From: Hyaloperonospora brassicae | Lineage: Eukaryota; Oomycota; Peronosporomycetes; Peronosporales; Peronosporaceae | Assembly (NCBI GenBank): GCA_947650285.1 | Contig: CANTFL010000565.1 | Span: 62,001-126,000 of the forward strand | Reading direction: 5' to 3' | DNA: 64,000 nt | Shown: piece by piece, positions 53,505-64,000 of the stretch | How positions within the stretch are numbered: the first letter of the stretch is position 1 | Layout of the letters: each line of letters opens with the position of its first letter | The notes under the pieces: model-generated | Databases searched by the model: none | What the model saw: the letters and a program-made list of their open reading frames with translations, nothing else | Told to the model about the DNA's origin: nothing | Translations under genes and position numbers: made by a program

Positions 53505-53835
53505 TGTGGTGAGTCACTATTGAAATGATTGAACGTGGATCGGTGGCCACCTAGTTAAGGTGTCACTTACTGGTACAAAATGAGGCCATGGGACCTGGCG
53601 TTCTAATAAGGGAAGGGAGGCGATCTCAACAGGGATCGGCGATCTGGTCCAACTGTCACCAGACTGATGGACATGGATCGACCTGAGACGGAGCGGTCTG
53701 GGACAAGACGACAAGTAGAAGATTTCCATGGAGCGATCTGGGACAAGACGACAACTAGAAGATTTTCATGGAGCGATCTGGGTCAAATATCTGGGACCAG
53801 ATGATGTGATATGACTCTGTGACGAAGGTGTAACA
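53505..53835 (+). repeat. 5' LTR of B-auto
   Basis: 331 bp, TGTGGTGAGTCAC to TGTAACA. The most complete B LTR, retaining the GGCCACCTAGTTAAGG block. Repeated GATCTGGGACAAGACGACAA units lie in the 3' half. Confidence 0.6.
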
Positions 53836-55258
53836 TCCTGCAGATCGGTGACACTCTTTACCGGTCTCCCAGAGGGAGTACTTCTTTAGGTTTATTATGG
53901 CCCGATCTGCAATTGTGGATGTTCGTGGGAGTCCGTGGGACCGTTGTGAGAACGATGGACGGTACTATTGAGCAGATAAAACCTTGAAGATGGTATCGGA
54001 GTACGCTCGATGGAAGGAAGAACACATATGACCGGATTGCACGGTGTCGATCCTCAACGATCTCGAATTGGCCATCAGATCGGCCATGTTCCCTGCTTAT
54101 TATGAATATATCGATGATGAAGCAATTGTATTGTGATATACATGCTTGTGCAAGGTCCATGAGTGATGTCCCGAAAGTTCAGACCGAAAGAGCCAGTGGA
54201 AGTCGGTCGAATTGACGTCGCAAAATGCATTTCGACACTTTCTACATTTTGGACTATTTTGGACTTTTCGGTACCAAAATTGGGTATTTGGTACCGTATT
54301 TGGAATTTGGTCTCATTTGGTGTCTAGGTACGATATCGGGAGTATTGGCGCTATCTTTGGGGTACAGACCACGAAATTTCGACACGTGTTCAAGGGAGCC
54401 GTCAAGCTTAAAGGTTATATCAGTTTGGAGAGTGACCTATAGTTTGGAATAGGCTTAAGGATAGGTTGGCTATTAATTTGGTTGGTTAATAAACAGACTT
54501 GAACTCTACTTCTTCTGCGCACGACGCGCGCTCCTCCCCTCTTCTCCGGGTAAGATTGATTTGGCTTCTCCGGCGGGTCAAGGCACGCGTGTTACAGGGA
54601 CACAGAAGACCTATCTTGGATTGTTGGCCAAGATCGGGAAGAGAGATCTCGGGATATCTGGCCCGGATCGATCAAGTACTCACACTCAACTCAACTGCTA
54701 GGGTAGCAGCAGACAACAACAAAGTAAAAGGATCTTAATTACAATATTGCAAGGCGGCTCAAGTGGTCAGAAGATCTGGACAAGGGGCCCAAGACAAGAC
54801 CGAGCAAAACCGAGACGATCTACCGGACAGATCGGCGTGTTTCATTTTGGCGAAACAAGACACCGATCCGCCCAAATTGCGCACTTCCGGCAAGATCGGC
54901 CGATCCCGAGACCAAATCGGACCGATCCCAAGGCAAGATCGACGCAAGACTATCATTTGCTTAGTGAAGATTTCCGCACAGCGAAGACTCCGACCCCAAG
55001 AATAAATCGAGATCGGTACGATTCAAGATCGACATCGCGACGCTTCCAGAAAGAGATCACCCCGACTCAAGATCAAGATCGCAGAACCCCCGTTCGTGGT
55101 GTGAAGATTTCCGCACCGGAAGCGAACTTTCAACCTGACCTCTCAGCGAGATCGACATCTCCCAAGGCCGTTACGAAGAGCTCATACCAGCCCAACCGAC
55201 GGGTACACCAGGTGAGCAAAAGGTTATACAGAAAGCCACGGATCGGAGTACCCCCTCC
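53836..55258 (+). other. Leader of B-auto
   Basis: As in other B copies, but with more substitutions at 54980-55040. The TTG-started 171-codon frame is still open. Confidence 0.55.
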
Positions 55259-55987
55259 GTGACTCGTCAATTCATGGCAAGTGGAAGATCGACAATCACT
55301 AATAGCAAATTTGTGAGATCGACTTCACCACAGAAGTACAAGGCGGATCAACGCAGAGCTGAGCGAATGAATCAACAGCCAATCCGCCAACCCATACGCC
55401 GTACCTTTCTTCAACCCTTGCAAGAAAGCTATGACATGCCGGATGTAGAAATGGAATCGGTGGAGTCGGACACTTATCAGCAGATTCCCTATCGGGAGGA
55501 ATACGACTTGGATGATTTATGAATGCCCGAATCACGGCGCCCTCACGTAGCCGCGACCGGTGTGAATACCGTAGAGGGTAGCATCACGCAGAGGATCAGA
55601 ATCTCAGCGATTTCTGAGATGAAAAACTTCCCGGAAATTAATCGAGAAGTAGACAAAGCACAGACATGGATCGGCAAAGTAAAGTTGGCGTTTGTCCGGG
55701 ACCAAGCACCTGACGAAGAGAGATATCTGGTTTTAGGTGATCTCATGGTGGGCCCAGCCCGCTACTGGTACCGACAGCTGAGTAGATCGACGAGATTCAA
55801 TTGGAAAAAATTGATGGACAGTTTTCTTGTGGAATATGCGGGACACGGGATGTCCGCGAGCCGGAACTCTTACCACGCAAAGATTCGATCGGAGGATGAT
55901 CCTTTGCAGTACCTATATCGGCTTAATGTCATGGGAAAGCAGGCGAAGATACCGGTGATAACTGGATTGACAGCTGCGCGCAAGTAA
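55259..55987 (+). pseudogene. Gag of B-auto
   Basis: A basic N-terminal part (KADQRRAERMNQQPIRQPIR) and an acidic segment end at a TGA (55520). The same frame continues from 55523 into the Gag core (MKNFPEINREVDKAQTWIGK, PARYWYRQLSRSTRFNWKKL, DDPLQYLYRLNVMGKQAKI) and stops at 55987. Region 55988-56269 continues in broken frames. Confidence 0.8.
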
Positions 55988-56269
55988 CATGCAAACCATT
56001 TCATTGACGCCTTGGACGACCCCGATCTGTTTAATCGATTGCTACTGCTGAATATAGAAAACGCAGATGCCATGCAAAAGACGCTACATGGATACCAACA
56101 AGGAAGATCGCGTTAAGGAATAGTGTTGATGGGACCGTCCAAGTTCAGACAGAAGGGAACTCAGGGTCCAGCGCTGTCTAAGCCTGCACGAGAGGTAAGG
56201 ATGATCCGTACCTAGGAGGTCAGCAGCGAGTCAGGATCGGACACCTACGGATCGGATTCGGAAGATCGA

Positions 56270-56641
56270 TTGAGATCGGTCCACGTGGCTGCTACTACGG
56301 ATCGGCACCCATCCCCCAATGACGTTACGGCAAACGCAAGATCGGTCGACCCGAACACTCGTCGAGATTATCAAGATCGCAATATGACATCGAAGCCGTG
56401 TACCAATTGCGGATTGACCAAGCATGGATATCTCGGTTGCTGGAAGCGGCTCACGTGCCAGAAATGTGGGCGTATAGGAAACCCCTCTGTCAATGGTTTC
56501 ATTGTGTGTCGTGCCTGCGGTGAGATGCATGACCCGGGGAAGTGTCCCATGGAGGGTTTCTACAACATGATCCGCAAGTGTTACGTCCCAAAAAAGCATG
56601 CGGGGATGCTGCCAGATAAGGCCGAGAAGATGTTAAACTAG
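56270..56641 (+). CDS. Nucleocapsid zinc-knuckle part of B-auto Gag
   Basis: CTNCGLTKHGYLGC is a perfect C-X2-C-X4-H-X4-C knuckle. CQKCG..., then CRACGEMHDPGKC (C-X2-C-X3-H-X4-C) follow. These bind nucleic acid in the particle. The piece is in a different frame from the Gag core, so a frameshift separates them. Absent from both non-autonomous B elements. Confidence 0.85.
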   Translation: MRSVHVAATTDRHPSPNDVTANARSVDPNTRRDYQDRNMTSKPCTNCGLTKHGYLGCWKRLTCQKCGRIGNPSVNGFIVCRACGEMHDPGKCPMEGFYNMIRKCYVPKKHAGMLPDKAEKMLN

Positions 56642-56840
56642 GAAGCTCTCTAGGTTAGAATCTGGTACGAGCCGAGCGTTCTGGGCTCTGCATTATTGCA
56701 TACGTCAAAAAAAGAAGACAAGTCGCGAGAGTAAGCAGGATACAGATATGGAAACAAATATATCTCGCTCGAAGTCAAAACGTGTCGCTTCCGTGTCCCA
56801 TCTGAAGAGGATCTACGAGTACTCGTGATCTGAACCAACT

Positions 56841-57299
56841 ATGGAAATAGAGCTCGCTTACGGTGAATCTCACGGATATTGGAAACATTTCTCGCCCGGG
56901 AAGTGGTTCAAACAGGTGAAAGCTTTTGGCAAGATCAACAACGTGAAAGTGACTATAATTTTTGATTCTGGTGCTGAAGTGTCCATTATTAACACGACCT
57001 TTGCTCGTAAGGTTGGTTGCATTATTGACGAAAGTCAACGACAAGAATGTATCGAGATCGAAGAAACCCCGTACATGACGATAGATCGTACCAAGATCAA
57101 AGTAACCCTCGCGAGATCGCTGGTATACAATATCAATGTTTGGGTAGGCGATCTGGCAGGGCAAGAAGCGATTCTGGGCATGGACTTTATGGTACTCGCC
57201 GGAGTAAGACTCGATCTAGCCGATGGCGCGCTATGTCTTCCAGAGGAAGTCCGTATTTACCTCGCAGGACGTCGCTCCGCGTACGGATCGAAGGTATAG
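56841..57299 (+). CDS. Aspartic protease of B-auto
   Basis: 152 codons. NNVKVTIIFDSGAEVSII carries the DSGA active-site loop, and AILGMDFMVLAGVRLDL is the typical second conserved motif. Uninterrupted. Region 56642-56840 upstream is a broken linker. Confidence 0.88.
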   Translation: MEIELAYGESHGYWKHFSPGKWFKQVKAFGKINNVKVTIIFDSGAEVSIINTTFARKVGCIIDESQRQECIEIEETPYMTIDRTKIKVTLARSLVYNINVWVGDLAGQEAILGMDFMVLAGVRLDLADGALCLPEEVRIYLAGRRSAYGSKV

Positions 57300-57843
57300 A
57301 ATGTGACGGCGAATGACCAACACGTGGTGATTTCGGTCGGAGAGTCAAGAGAAGTGAAGATCGGGATTGGTGGGGCCAAGATGAAGTTGTGGGTCGCCCG
57401 AGTACCTGACTGGGTTACCACGGTTTATCTCGGGGTTCGGTAGGAGGAAGTATCTGCAAATGACCCATATTGGCGATCACGAGATTATACTACCCACTCA
57501 TACTGTACTGGACGTGTGGGTGGAAGGAGACATGATTTCGAGGACTCAAGGCTTCGTGACGGTCGGATTGGGGAAGTACAAAGAGTTGCAAACTCTGGCG
57601 TATGAGGCTACGACGGATCGAGTGAATGAACTCCCAAAAGAACTTATCGGACCATTGGTAGATCGTCCCACGTACGCCATTCCCAAATGCATCATGAAAC
57701 GTCCGTCTGATGCGCTAAAAGACATACCTCCAGCGGTCTTTTTGGTAACGAAACAAGCTGGCGACGACGAATGGCAAAATGCAGATACTGTTTTTGCAAG
57801 GGAAGGAACGGTCAACGTAATCAGATCTAATCCACTAGATTAA
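57300..57843 (+). pseudogene. Post-protease domain of B-auto
   Basis: ISVGESREVKIGIGG follows the protease stop. After a frameshift near 57440 the frame 57460-57843 has IGDHEIILPTHTVLDVW and YKELQTLAYEATTDR. It corresponds to the domain retained in the non-autonomous elements. Confidence 0.75.
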
Positions 57844-58409
57844 ACAAATCGATCGCCTATAGCTAACGATCATGAGATCGAAATCAAGATCGCGATGGGA
57901 AACGACCAAGGGACCGAACAAGGAGAACAAAACAATAGACTGTCTTCGTTGGACGTCAATCTTACAGACAACAGAGCAGGACTGGATCGGTCCGAAGAGA
58001 CGCAAAGATCTGATGAGGACAAGCCTGTATAAGATCGACGAAGCTGACTCCACAGAAGCACCAGTCTCTTATCACGAGAGTGGAGATTTGTTTGCCGAGG
58101 ACATCTAGCAGCATCTGGAGGTGTAACCAGAGATATTCACTGCCACGGAAGAAATGTCAATTGACGACATTAAAATCGGCGATCCTAACGTTCCTCTCAC
58201 AGCAGATCAACAAAGACTCAGATCGCTGACCTAAAAGAACCGTCGCCTTCTTGTGGGGGGAGGACGACGCTCTTCCACCAGAGGCACGAGGGGCGATTTG
58301 TGATATTGATATCGGTGAAGCCGCACCGATTGCGCAAAGAGTCCATCGGTCGCACCTAAATATCGGGAAAAGCTGTCAGATCTCATTGAAGGGCTGTCAG
58401 CGGCCAAGA
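57844..58409 (+). pseudogene. Broken linker between protease and reverse transcriptase
   Basis: Short open pieces only (for example 57872-58108). The region is charged and GATC-rich. Near 58290-58400, fragments corresponding to the reverse transcriptase N-terminus are in shifting frames. Confidence 0.5.
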
Positions 58410-59672
58410 TCGTTCTGCCATCTACTTCACCTTAGGCGTCTCCGATAGTGGTATTCATCAAGAAGAACGGAGTGGACATTCGCCTTTGCATAGAATATTG
58501 AAGAGTGAATCAGCTGACGCGCCTGATGGTTTATCCCATGCCGTTAATCAGCGATCTGCTGAAAGACCTGGATAAATTCCTATGGTACTGTCCGTTATAC
58601 ATTGCTAGCGGATTCTGGGTCGTGGAAATGACCGGCTGAGCAAAAATGACCTCAGCGTTTGTCACGCCGTTTGGTCTTTTCAAGTGGTTGCGAATGCCCT
58701 TTGGGCTTAAGAACGCGCCCCAGATCTATCAACGTCTAGTCGACAATGCGCTGAATGGATACCTCAAGATCGGCCAGAGATCCACCACTGATGGCCAGAT
58801 CGACGTGTTCAAGGACGGCGAACCTGAAACAGATCGACGATCTTCTATACTAGGACGCCGATATTACATTGACAACATCCTCATACCAGCCACCTCATGG
58901 GAATTTCTGTACCCAAAAGTAGAGCGATTGCTGGAAGCATGTGATAAGTGGAATCTGTATATCAGTTTCACAAAGAGTTTTTGGGGTGCCGTAAGGTCGA
59001 TTATTTAAGATATCGAGTGTCGATGGACGGTCTGGAGGCTCAGCCCAAGAACTTGAAATCGTTGGTCAACATCCCGTTTCCTAGCTCGCTACGAGCTATG
59101 CAATCTTTCTCGGGAGCTTGAACTACTACCGCTGCTTCATTGAGAATTTTGCGGTGTATGCCGCGGTGTTGTATGAGTCAAGGAAATCGGATTTCTTCGA
59201 GATCGGCCGATCTCAGCTCGAGGCAGGAGACGAATGTTCGAACGAGGGTCGATGGACGGAAGCCAAGGTTGCTTTCACTATGCTAAAGGCTAAGATAGCT
59301 ACAGCTCCCATGCTCAAACATTTCGACCCAGATCGCCCTCCCGTGATCGTGGTCTACGCTAGTAAGTGCGCTGTCTCAGCGGCCCTGATACAGGAGTACG
59401 ATGGCGTGTACCATCCGGTGACGTTTACTAGCCACACGTTGAAGCCCAATGAGCTTAACCACGGAACGGTGGAAAAGGCAGTGCTGGCGTTACTTCGCGT
59501 TATGGATGCATGCTATACTACGCTTGCCTCGCGGAAGATCACTGTGCTGACCCGACATTCTACGTTAGAGTCGTTGATTCAATCTCGAGGGATCAACGAG
59601 AGATTAGGACGATGGGCTGCTTTGCTGTCAGACTGGACTATGGAGGTGAAGAGGTGCGAAAAGATAAAATAA
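58410..59672 (+). pseudogene. Reverse transcriptase and degenerate first RNase H of B-auto
   Basis: SPIVVFIKKNGVDIRLCIEY, then a stop, YPMPLISDLLKDLDKF, a second stop, and TSAFVTPFGLFKWLRMPFGL. The catalytic box reads RYYIDNILIPA, with Asn where the second Asp is expected. After SFWG a frameshift leads to NYYRCFIENFAVYAA. The first RNase H reads VVYASKCAVSAALIQEYDG and VLTRHSTLESLI: the catalytic Asp positions are Tyr and Arg. This is the tether-like form expected when a second RNase H is present. Confidence 0.88.
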
Positions 59673-59789
59673 TATATTTTGGGCATGCTAGCAGCGAGTA
59701 TCACCCCGAATTAAGAGGTGGAAGAGATGCTGATTGCGATTTCCCCCCGAAAGGACTGCCGACTCAAAATATCGACGCCTACTCCAACG

Positions 59790-60239
59790 GTGGAAGCAGA
59801 TGAGGAGTTGCTGGTGGCTGGTTCGATGGATCGGCGAGGATAAAAAAGAAAGGAGGGTCGTACAGTGCTGTGATATGGAGGTTACCCGAGTGGACGATCG
59901 TGGCGGCAGAATTTAAATACGATCTCGACCTCATCGTTAATGATGCTGAGTATTGTGACTTTCTATTATGCTTCGATTCACTGGCCGATCTGGACAGGGG
60001 CGAGTGATTCTGCGCGGAGACTCCAACTGGTGATTCGACAGATGCGTGGTGAGATTGACTGCAAGGCACCGGGCCTTCAACTTCCGGCATAAAGCGTTAG
60101 GGAAATTGCGATCTTGGCCTAGTCACGAGTTTCTACATATGAAGCGAAATGGAACCAAAGTGCAGATCGACTAGCCAGTACAGCAGTCCAGATTGAAACA
60201 GGAAGAACTGTTGTAGCCGACGAAGATCGGCAATATCTG
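59790..60239 (+). pseudogene. Second RNase H-like domain of B-auto
   Basis: From about 59822: FDGSARIKKKGGSYSAVIW (first Asp), VNDAEYCDFLLCFDSLADL (Glu in a helix), then in shifted frames GDSN (Asp) and NQSADRLASTA (last Asp) near 60160-60180, running into the integrase frame at 60240. These are the four acidic positions of RNase HI. It carries frameshifts and stops (about 60005). It matches the extra RNase H described in some oomycete and plant Ty3/gypsy elements. Confidence 0.75.
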
Positions 60240-61980
60240 ATGACTCTGAACCGTCTCGATGAATTGTTGAAGCCCAAGCAAAATGGTCAGCTGGCTCGGA
60301 CAACTGCGATCACGAGATCAGCCGGGAGGATAGGTCACGAACCTGAAGTGATACAGGAGGAGATAGTACAGAGGATTATGATTCAGCGAATTGTCCAAGC
60401 TCAAGATGAAGAGCGTTGGATTGTCAATATCAAGAAGTATCTAAGTGGTGATGTATTAAACTTAGACGCGGAAGAGGTGAAGATGTGCGCAAAACTGGCA
60501 CCGGAGTACGAGATCGATGAGAACGATCTGCAATTTTTCTGCCCCATGGCGAAAAGAGAGTCAGAGGATCGCAATGGTTTGATAAGGTTGGCGATCCCTG
60601 AGACATTGCAACAGGATTTTTTGCATCACTATCATACGAGTCTGGAAGGAGTCCATCAGGGTATCAGCAGAGCCTATCGGAGAATCAGATCGCGAATCCA
60701 TTGGAGAGGACTATATCGGAGGGTGCAAGGATATGTGGACGAATGGACGGACTGTGAGACCGGAAAAGGAAGCCCGACGATTCATGGGACATCCCTGGGC
60801 AACTTACAAGCAATCTATTTATTCCAGATCATCGCAATGGATCATATCCCGTCGTTGCCCAAGTCTATCAAGGGGAATACCGAACTGATCATTTGGGTGG
60901 ACCTCTTCTCAGGATATGTGATTGCAAAGGCAAGCTCATCTCGAACAGCACAACAATAGCGGAGAATTACGAAGAATGTGTGTTTCGGCGCTTCGGAGCT
61001 AGCGAGGCTATCAGACACGATCGAGAACCGGAATTTATGTCCGATTTTTTTCGAGCCTTCAGTCGGATCGTAGGACAGAAACAGCGTGTTACTATGACCT
61101 ACAGGCCACAAGCAAATGGAACAGCCGAACGAATGGTGCAAACCTTGACGCATTCGCTCGAGATGTACGTGGCTGAAGTTGACCAACGAGACTGGGATGA
61201 GTATGCTGAGCGACTCACATTTGCAATTAACACCACGCAAGATTGAATTCGGGGGGACACCCCATTCTATCTGATTCATTGGTGGGACCCGCGGTCAACA
61301 TTGGAAGCTACGTTATCAGTAGGGAACACTTAAACACGATATCGCGACCCAAAGAGGTGGAGATACAAGATCTAAAGACACTACCAGCTAGCTCTATCTG
61401 CAGTGAACGATCACTTACGAGCCGCTATCCAGGAGCGAGCGGATTGACACAATGAAGACCTGGAGCCACACGAAGTCGAAGTGGGTACACAAGTATGACT
61501 ATAACTAGATCAAGTCAAGGAAGGCTACGCGAAGTAGCTAGGGCATATGTGGCATGGCCCATTTCGAGTGGCGGATATATGTGGAGATCACGCGGTGAAA
61601 GTGGAGATCGCTGGGACCCCATATCGGCTATTTCCTATCGTACATCTATCGAAGCGGAAGAAGGTAAAGACGTTCCCTGAATGACCGAAGCATCAGCTTA
61701 CGATAGATGAAGCAAGTCGCTTAAGTTTTGATGAAGCTCTGCTACCAGATAAAAATTGGAAGAGCGATCTTGAGGAGGAAGAATATAGAGTGGAAGAGGT
61801 ATTGGACGTGCGATAAGTTCGGAAAACTCGTTATGGGCGAGTACACCGTCAATTTCTGGTGAAATAGAAGGGACATCCCGACTAAAGTTGGGTGTACGAG
61901 GCCGATCTGAGTTGTGGAGCGATCTTGCAAGAGTTTGAGCGGAGTCGAGAGAGCCGAAACCGTTTCGAAGTGATGTAGTC
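60240..61980 (+). pseudogene. Integrase and chromodomain of B-auto
   Basis: The zinc-binding domain has HHYHTSLEGVHQGISRAYRR and a degraded Cys pair (WTDCETG). The core reads IAMDHIPSLPKSIKG (first Asp), then after a frameshift AIRHDREPEFMSDFFRA (second Asp) and PQANGTAERMVQTL (Glu). The C-terminal module (VKEGYA..., YRTSIEAEEGK) is broken. The chromodomain at about 61770-61980 shows YRVEEVLDVR, GRVHRQFLVK and SWVYEADLSCGAILQEF with three in-frame stops, one at the conserved Trp of LVKW. Confidence 0.85.
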
Positions 61981-62024
61981 TCACGAAGGCAAGTCGGACG
62001 AACCTTTTCACTTCGAACAAGTAT

Positions 62025-62140
62025 GCGGGAGGTAGCATATGCGGATGGAGGGGTTAAAAGATGTGCTAGACGGTAGCACATGCTGGTGGATGAGGTTGCA
62101 AGATGTGCTAGGAGGTAGCACATGCTGATGGTGGAGTAAT
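62025..62140. repeat. 41-42 bp tandem repeat
   Basis: GGTAGCACATGCTG-type units recur near 62031, 62072 and 62114, with AGATGTGCTAG blocks between them. It lies between pol and the opposite-strand frame, in the 3' untranslated part of B-auto. Confidence 0.75.
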
Positions 62141-62184
62141 GTGTGTGAGTATGGAGACAGTCAATTGAATAACATAACTGAATT

Positions 62185-64000
62185 ATATGGATCGAGAGCG
62201 AATCGAAGTTGTGAAGGATGCGAAGAATGAATTTCCAGAGAAAACGATTGCATGACGTAACCAATATTGAAAGAAGATCGAGCTCAAACACCGATTTCAG
62301 ACTAAAACGATGGAACAGGCTTGAACTTGTCTTTCAGACGAGGGATCTGCGATCTGAGGTGATTTCAGTAGGCGTTACGGAACTGGTTGCGCCAAGGATC
62401 CTCTTGGTCGGCCATGTCCAACGCCTCTACCAAGTTGGCTTGGTCGGCATTATGCCTTAATCCGGGATACTAAACTCGCTCTTCATGAATGTGCGGGTAA
62501 TGCAAAAAGAAGGGATCGAGCAAGATATCCAGATCGAAGTGGCCGTCGATCATGCCGCGGAGTCTCGTCTTCAGTAAATTCTTCCAACGCGCTCCAAAAC
62601 GAGATCGACGCTGTTTTCGCTGACCCCAAAGCTTAAGGAGGAACCGATTAGATCGTCGTTTGCCGGAGATCTAGGAAACGCGTGCGTTTATTCCCACAGC
62701 GCTTGGCGATGAATGGACTCCAATTACAAATAGCAAATGCCCATTTGTGATACCAGCCGGTTAAGGAAAACGAGATCGGGTTCACGGGAATCACAATGTT
62801 GTCCCAGGGAGATCGAGCGTATAGAGCCTCAATGTGTCGCCGTGAGATTAGCCCAGACGCCCAAGTCCCCGTAGGTGGATCCCACCCGTGAGATTGATGG
62901 GTAAATAAGAAATGTCTGGGCTTGGAATAGTAATGGAACAACAACTCGATCGACATCGTCCTCACGCAAACCATCGCGATCCGTGAGACTGACTAAGGAG
63001 CAATCTCAGAAGCTACTTGGCGGGAAGGTGTCAGAAAATTTGGGGATCCACCGATCCCGAGGTTGCTGAAGTGGTATAAGATCGTCAAAGTCAGCATTCG
63101 CGAGGATTTTGTTAGCCACTGGGCGTTCCAGAATGGTGATGCTGTTGTCGCTATCGGACAAACGGCTGGACGGGTGTGCAGTAAATCCATGGGGCGAACT
63201 AGCGGAGCCGATCTCGCTGGGCGCTTCTTCCGGTAACGACATATCCGCATTTCCAGAATCATCACCATCATCCTAAAGGTCTATTTCGGGAGCAGTCGCA
63301 ACAGAGGCAGTCGAATAGGAAAGATAGCGAGGCTCCTGCTCGGTCGGTGAAGGCGGATATGACGCTTCGACGGGCACAGTTGTCACGGACGGAGCGGAAT
63401 TTGTTGGAGTGGCCGCCGAGGAGTCTGGAGTTGCGGATCGATCGTCCAATCTCGGGTGTCGATGAGCGGCCGATCTGGATTGGGACATTACAGACCGAGT
63501 CAGATCATCCGAGCTAGAGGCAGACCCGGTCGAATCTTCACCTCCCGATCCATCCCCAGAAGCTGCAAGCGGAGACGGAGAAGAAGAATAAAAGGAAGGC
63601 GCGGGTGTAGCCGATCTTGGAAGTCTCTTGGAGGGTGTTGAGGGCCTCAACGATAATAGTCTGGTGCTCGCTAGAGTTACGGAAGAATTCCTGGACTGGA
63701 TTCCGGTTGAACACGCTGGCGCTTGGCTGGCGGAGCAGGCGATCTTGGTCGGGTATAACGGACACGTGATCTCGTCCTCCGGATGGTAGAAGCAGGAGAC
63801 GATCCCACCGAAGTAGCATCTCTGGGGGTTGGATTGGGGGGTCGGATTGAAGGGTCGGAATTGGGGGTCGGATTCGGGGGTCGGATTGGAGGGTCATTGC
63901 AGACGACTGAGACCCGAGTATGGAACTGTTCAGTGTGTCAAGAAGCGCAAGATGATCTGCCACGGCCCGATTCCGATCTTTCTCCGATACTGTCAAGAGG
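62185..64000 (-). pseudogene. Decayed antisense frame downstream of B-auto pol
   Basis: On the minus strand several open pieces in changing frames read as one decayed protein. An N-terminal piece has RNRAVADHLALLDTLNSSIL (near 63950). A long Ser/Pro/Asp-rich stretch (63650-63273) follows, then FDDLIPLQQPRDRW (about 63080), SWD/TWASGLISRRHIEALYAR (about 62850), FGARWKNLLKTRLRGMIDGH (about 62600) and QFRNAY...IPRLKDKF (about 62360). Several stops fall where Trp would be expected. It converges on pol tail to tail without overlapping it. It may be the B-family antisense gene or an unrelated decayed gene; the window edge hides its start. Confidence 0.45.
63829..63895. repeat. G-rich minisatellite (GGGGTCGGATT units)
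   Basis: About five units of 12-14 bp such as GGGGGTCGGATT. On the minus strand they read as Pro-rich repeats (LQSDPRIRPPIP, LQSDPPIQPP). The plus strand has five G-runs of three or more. Confidence 0.8.

Larger units (their letters stand above)
53505..62190 (+). mobile_element. B-auto: Ty3/gypsy element with two RNase H domains, degenerate
   Basis: LTR, leader, gag with zinc knuckles, protease, reverse transcriptase, degenerate RNase H, a second RNase H-like domain, integrase and chromodomain in order on the plus strand. Many stops and frameshifts. No 3' LTR was recognised inside the window. It is the likely coding relative of the two non-autonomous B elements. Oomycete and plant Tat-type elements with an extra RNase H are known. 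Confidence 0.88.

Overview
This window looks like a gene-poor, transposon-packed stretch of a eukaryotic nuclear genome. My best guess is an oomycete (Phytophthora or downy mildew type). I base this on three things: chromodomain Ty3/gypsy elements with long degenerate flanks, a second Ty3/gypsy family carrying an extra RNase H-like domain of the kind reported in oomycetes, and a very long LINE with an OTU-type protease. No host housekeeping gene was recognised, so the assignment is inferred. No tRNA, rRNA or CRISPR array was seen.

Layout. 1-2690: 3' end of a plus-strand Ty3/gypsy element (E1): integrase, chromodomain, polypurine tract and truncated LTR, with an antisense reading frame overlapping the end of pol. 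2961-7960: minus-strand gypsy element A1, cut off inside integrase. 7961-14685: diverged flank with a solo LTR, LTR remnants and a broken third gypsy element (D). 14686-16350: 5' end of a B-family element, inserted in D. 17160-33013: minus-strand B element that lost most of pol and carries a 303-bp coding tandem repeat; this repeat is split by an 8.9-kb plus-strand LINE (18998-27882) with a 14-bp target-site duplication. 33014-41037: full-length element A2 (minus) with two LTRs and an antisense gene. 41038-48029: second copy of the flank. 48030-52742: second non-autonomous B element (plus). 52743-53134: A-type LTR. 53505-62190: degenerate but pol-bearing B element (B-auto) with two RNase H domains. 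62185-64000: a decayed minus-strand reading frame downstream of it.

About 13.3 kb (2961-16270) recurs in the same orientation at 36049-49576. The non-autonomous B body at about 28.2-32.7 kb recurs inverted at about 48.2-52.7 kb. The two A copies share inactivating lesions, so they arose by segmental duplication of a dead element rather than by two transpositions.

The most interesting signal is an antisense gene at the 3' end of gypsy elements. In E1 and A2 an opposite-strand frame starts about 110-130 nt inside the 3' LTR, runs through the untranslated 3' region, and ends with a coiled-coil segment coded opposite the pol linker and chromodomain. Both use the same antisense codon phase, and the two proteins share a faint motif. 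B-auto has a decayed antisense frame in the corresponding place. Almost every other coding region here carries stops or frameshifts.
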